From assembly GCA_041621405.1 (NCBI GenBank), contig JBFKAV010000099.1, positions 1-13,782 on the forward strand: DNA of 13,782 bases. Reading direction: 5' to 3'. Under the pieces are notes generated by a model, which ran no database searches, was not told the origin of the DNA, and saw nothing but the letters and a program-made list of their open reading frames with translations. The position numbers and the translations under genes are program-made. The stretch comes from JBFKAV01 sp041621405 (lineage in GTDB: Bacteria > Pseudomonadota > Alphaproteobacteria > Rhodobacterales > Rhodobacteraceae). This document shows, in pieces, positions 13,090 through 13,782 of the stretch; positions within the stretch are counted from its first letter, which is position 1, and each line of letters begins with the position of its first letter.

Positions 13090-13682
13090 TGCAATCCCTC
13101 CGGCACCACCAGCACCCCGAGCATGGTGAGCAGCAGACTGAGCCCGAAGACGACGGCGACGAACGTGAGCAGGATGCCCAGGAGCACCTTGCCGCGGTTC
13201 TCGAACTCGTGCAGCACCATCACGAAGTGCGTCAGCACCCAGAAGAACCAGGCCAGCGCCGCGATGCCGAGGAGCGCGGCAAGCGGCGGCACCAGGAAGA
13301 ACGCGAGAAGCTGCACCGCCTGCAATGCCACCAGCATTGCCTGCAACCAGACCATCAGCTTGAGGCTCTCTTCGAAACTCCCCCGCCCACCGGCGGCAGC
13401 GCCGATCCTGTGTGCGGCATAGACCATGAAGAACAGGAACAGCGCCTGTACCGCGCCGGCGTAGAACGGTCCCAGCCGCAGGAGATCGAACAGCCCCCTG
13501 GAGGCCGGCGAGGCCATCGAGCCGATCTCGGTCAGCAGAACGCTCAGCACCACGACCAGCGCAAAGCCCTGCCAGAGCGCGCCGCGCGGCAGATCGAGCG
13601 ACTTCACACGCCGCGCCCCGTCCTTCGGGTTTGTCAGCGTGACGCGCGCGAGTTCGAGCAGCGATTGCGTGGTCCGATCCAT
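13086..13682 (-). CDS. YIP1-family inner-membrane protein
   Basis: The protein has 198 residues and about five predicted membrane helices (near 36-54, 72-92, 108-130, 132-157 and 166-194). A short soluble N-terminus begins MDRTTQSLLELARVTLTNPK. The 'TL.NPK..A..V' start and the helix arrangement match bacterial Yip1-domain proteins. The start at 13682 is chosen over an upstream in-frame ATG at 13763 because the longer N-terminus is Arg-rich and runs through the stop of the preceding gene. GGAGACGGGAAAG also lies just before the chosen ATG. It overlaps sufS by ATGA. I recall a similar gene in suf clusters of Rhodobacterales; its role there is unknown, and a membrane partner for cluster assembly is only a guess. 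Confidence 0.85.
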   Translation of the reverse strand: MDRTTQSLLELARVTLTNPKDGARRVKSLDLPRGALWQGFALVVVLSVLLTEIGSMASPASRGLFDLLRLGPFYAGAVQALFLFFMVYAAHRIGAAAGGRGSFEESLKLMVWLQAMLVALQAVQLLAFFLVPPLAALLGIAALAWFFWVLTHFVMVLHEFENRGKVLLGILLTFVAVVFGLSLLLTMLGVLVVPEGLQ

Positions 13683-13707
13683 GTCTTTCCCGTCTCCGGC
13701 GCCGAGC

Positions 13708-13782
13708 CTAGGCGCGCCCGCTCCCGTCCTCAAGCACCCTCGCCTCCGCCCCCGCCAGCGCAAGCAGCCAGTGGCCGAGAAA
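13708..13782 (-). CDS. C-terminal end of an unidentified CDS (possibly a suf gene)
   Basis: Only 24 codons and a TAG stop are visible, reading FLGHWLLALAGAEARVLEDG and a few more residues. Third codon positions are almost all G or C, as in neighbouring genes. The stop lies 25 nt before the YIP1-family start, which fits an operon. From context it might be sufD, but the residues themselves do not prove any family. Confidence 0.4.
   Translation of the reverse strand, partial: FLGHWLLALAGAEARVLEDGSGRA

Noticed and set aside
13683..13763. A longer N-terminus for the YIP1-family protein starting at 13763
   Set aside because: The added 27 residues are Arg/Gly-rich, have no ribosome site and would overlap the end of the preceding gene; ATG 13682 fits better.
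1..13782. CRISPR array, rRNA gene, riboswitch or toxin-antitoxin pair
   Set aside because: No regularly spaced repeats, rRNA-conserved blocks, known aptamer cores or paired small toxin/antitoxin genes were recognised on either strand.

Overview
This is a GC-rich window from an alphaproteobacterium, most likely Rhodobacterales. Pointers to this are codon use, the YIP1-family gene overlapping sufS, a tRNA-Arg(CCG) with encoded CCA, and the divergent oxyR/katG pair. The taxonomic call is inference, because no rRNA or marker set is present.

Layout. (1) 1-1644, minus strand: a small operon running DUF2089 regulator-like protein, LemA-family membrane protein, TPM-domain protein (cut by the window edge). 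It has a consensus-like promoter and a 22-bp inverted repeat at the expected transcription start, which looks like an operator. (2) 1838-5140: katG on the minus strand, divergent from oxyR on the plus strand. OxyR keeps both redox cysteines and KatG keeps all main catalytic residues, so this is a standard peroxide-defence pair. (3) 5148-11787: a segment bounded by a 43-nt imperfect copy of the 3' half of tRNA-Arg(CCG) at 5148-5190 and by the intact tRNA gene at 11711-11787, both in the same orientation. This is the layout left by tRNA-targeted integration. The segment contains a frameshifted DUF5681 gene, a c-type cytochrome divergent from a secreted His-rich protein of unknown function, and a four-gene operon. 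It also holds a gene-free stretch with a tRNA-Ser-like scrap, a decayed IS3-family transposase and a short serine-recombinase-like fragment next to the tRNA. (4) 11845-13782, minus strand: sufS overlapped by a YIP1-family membrane protein gene, then the tail of another CDS, probably part of a suf iron-sulfur assembly operon.

The most novel-looking part is the operon at 7442-10816: a citrate-synthase-fold protein, a PaaK-like acyl-CoA ligase, a VOC metalloprotein and a glutathione transferase. Its own promoter lies at 7384-7412. The first three genes overlap by ATGA junctions and the fourth follows after 17 nt, so they should be made together. The gene set suggests a CoA- and glutathione-dependent route for an unidentified organic acid. 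The citrate-synthase-like protein appears to lack two of the three classical catalytic residues, so ordinary citrate synthase or citryl-CoA lyase chemistry is doubtful. The substrate cannot be read from the sequence.

No CRISPR array, rRNA gene, intact integrase or intact insertion sequence was seen.
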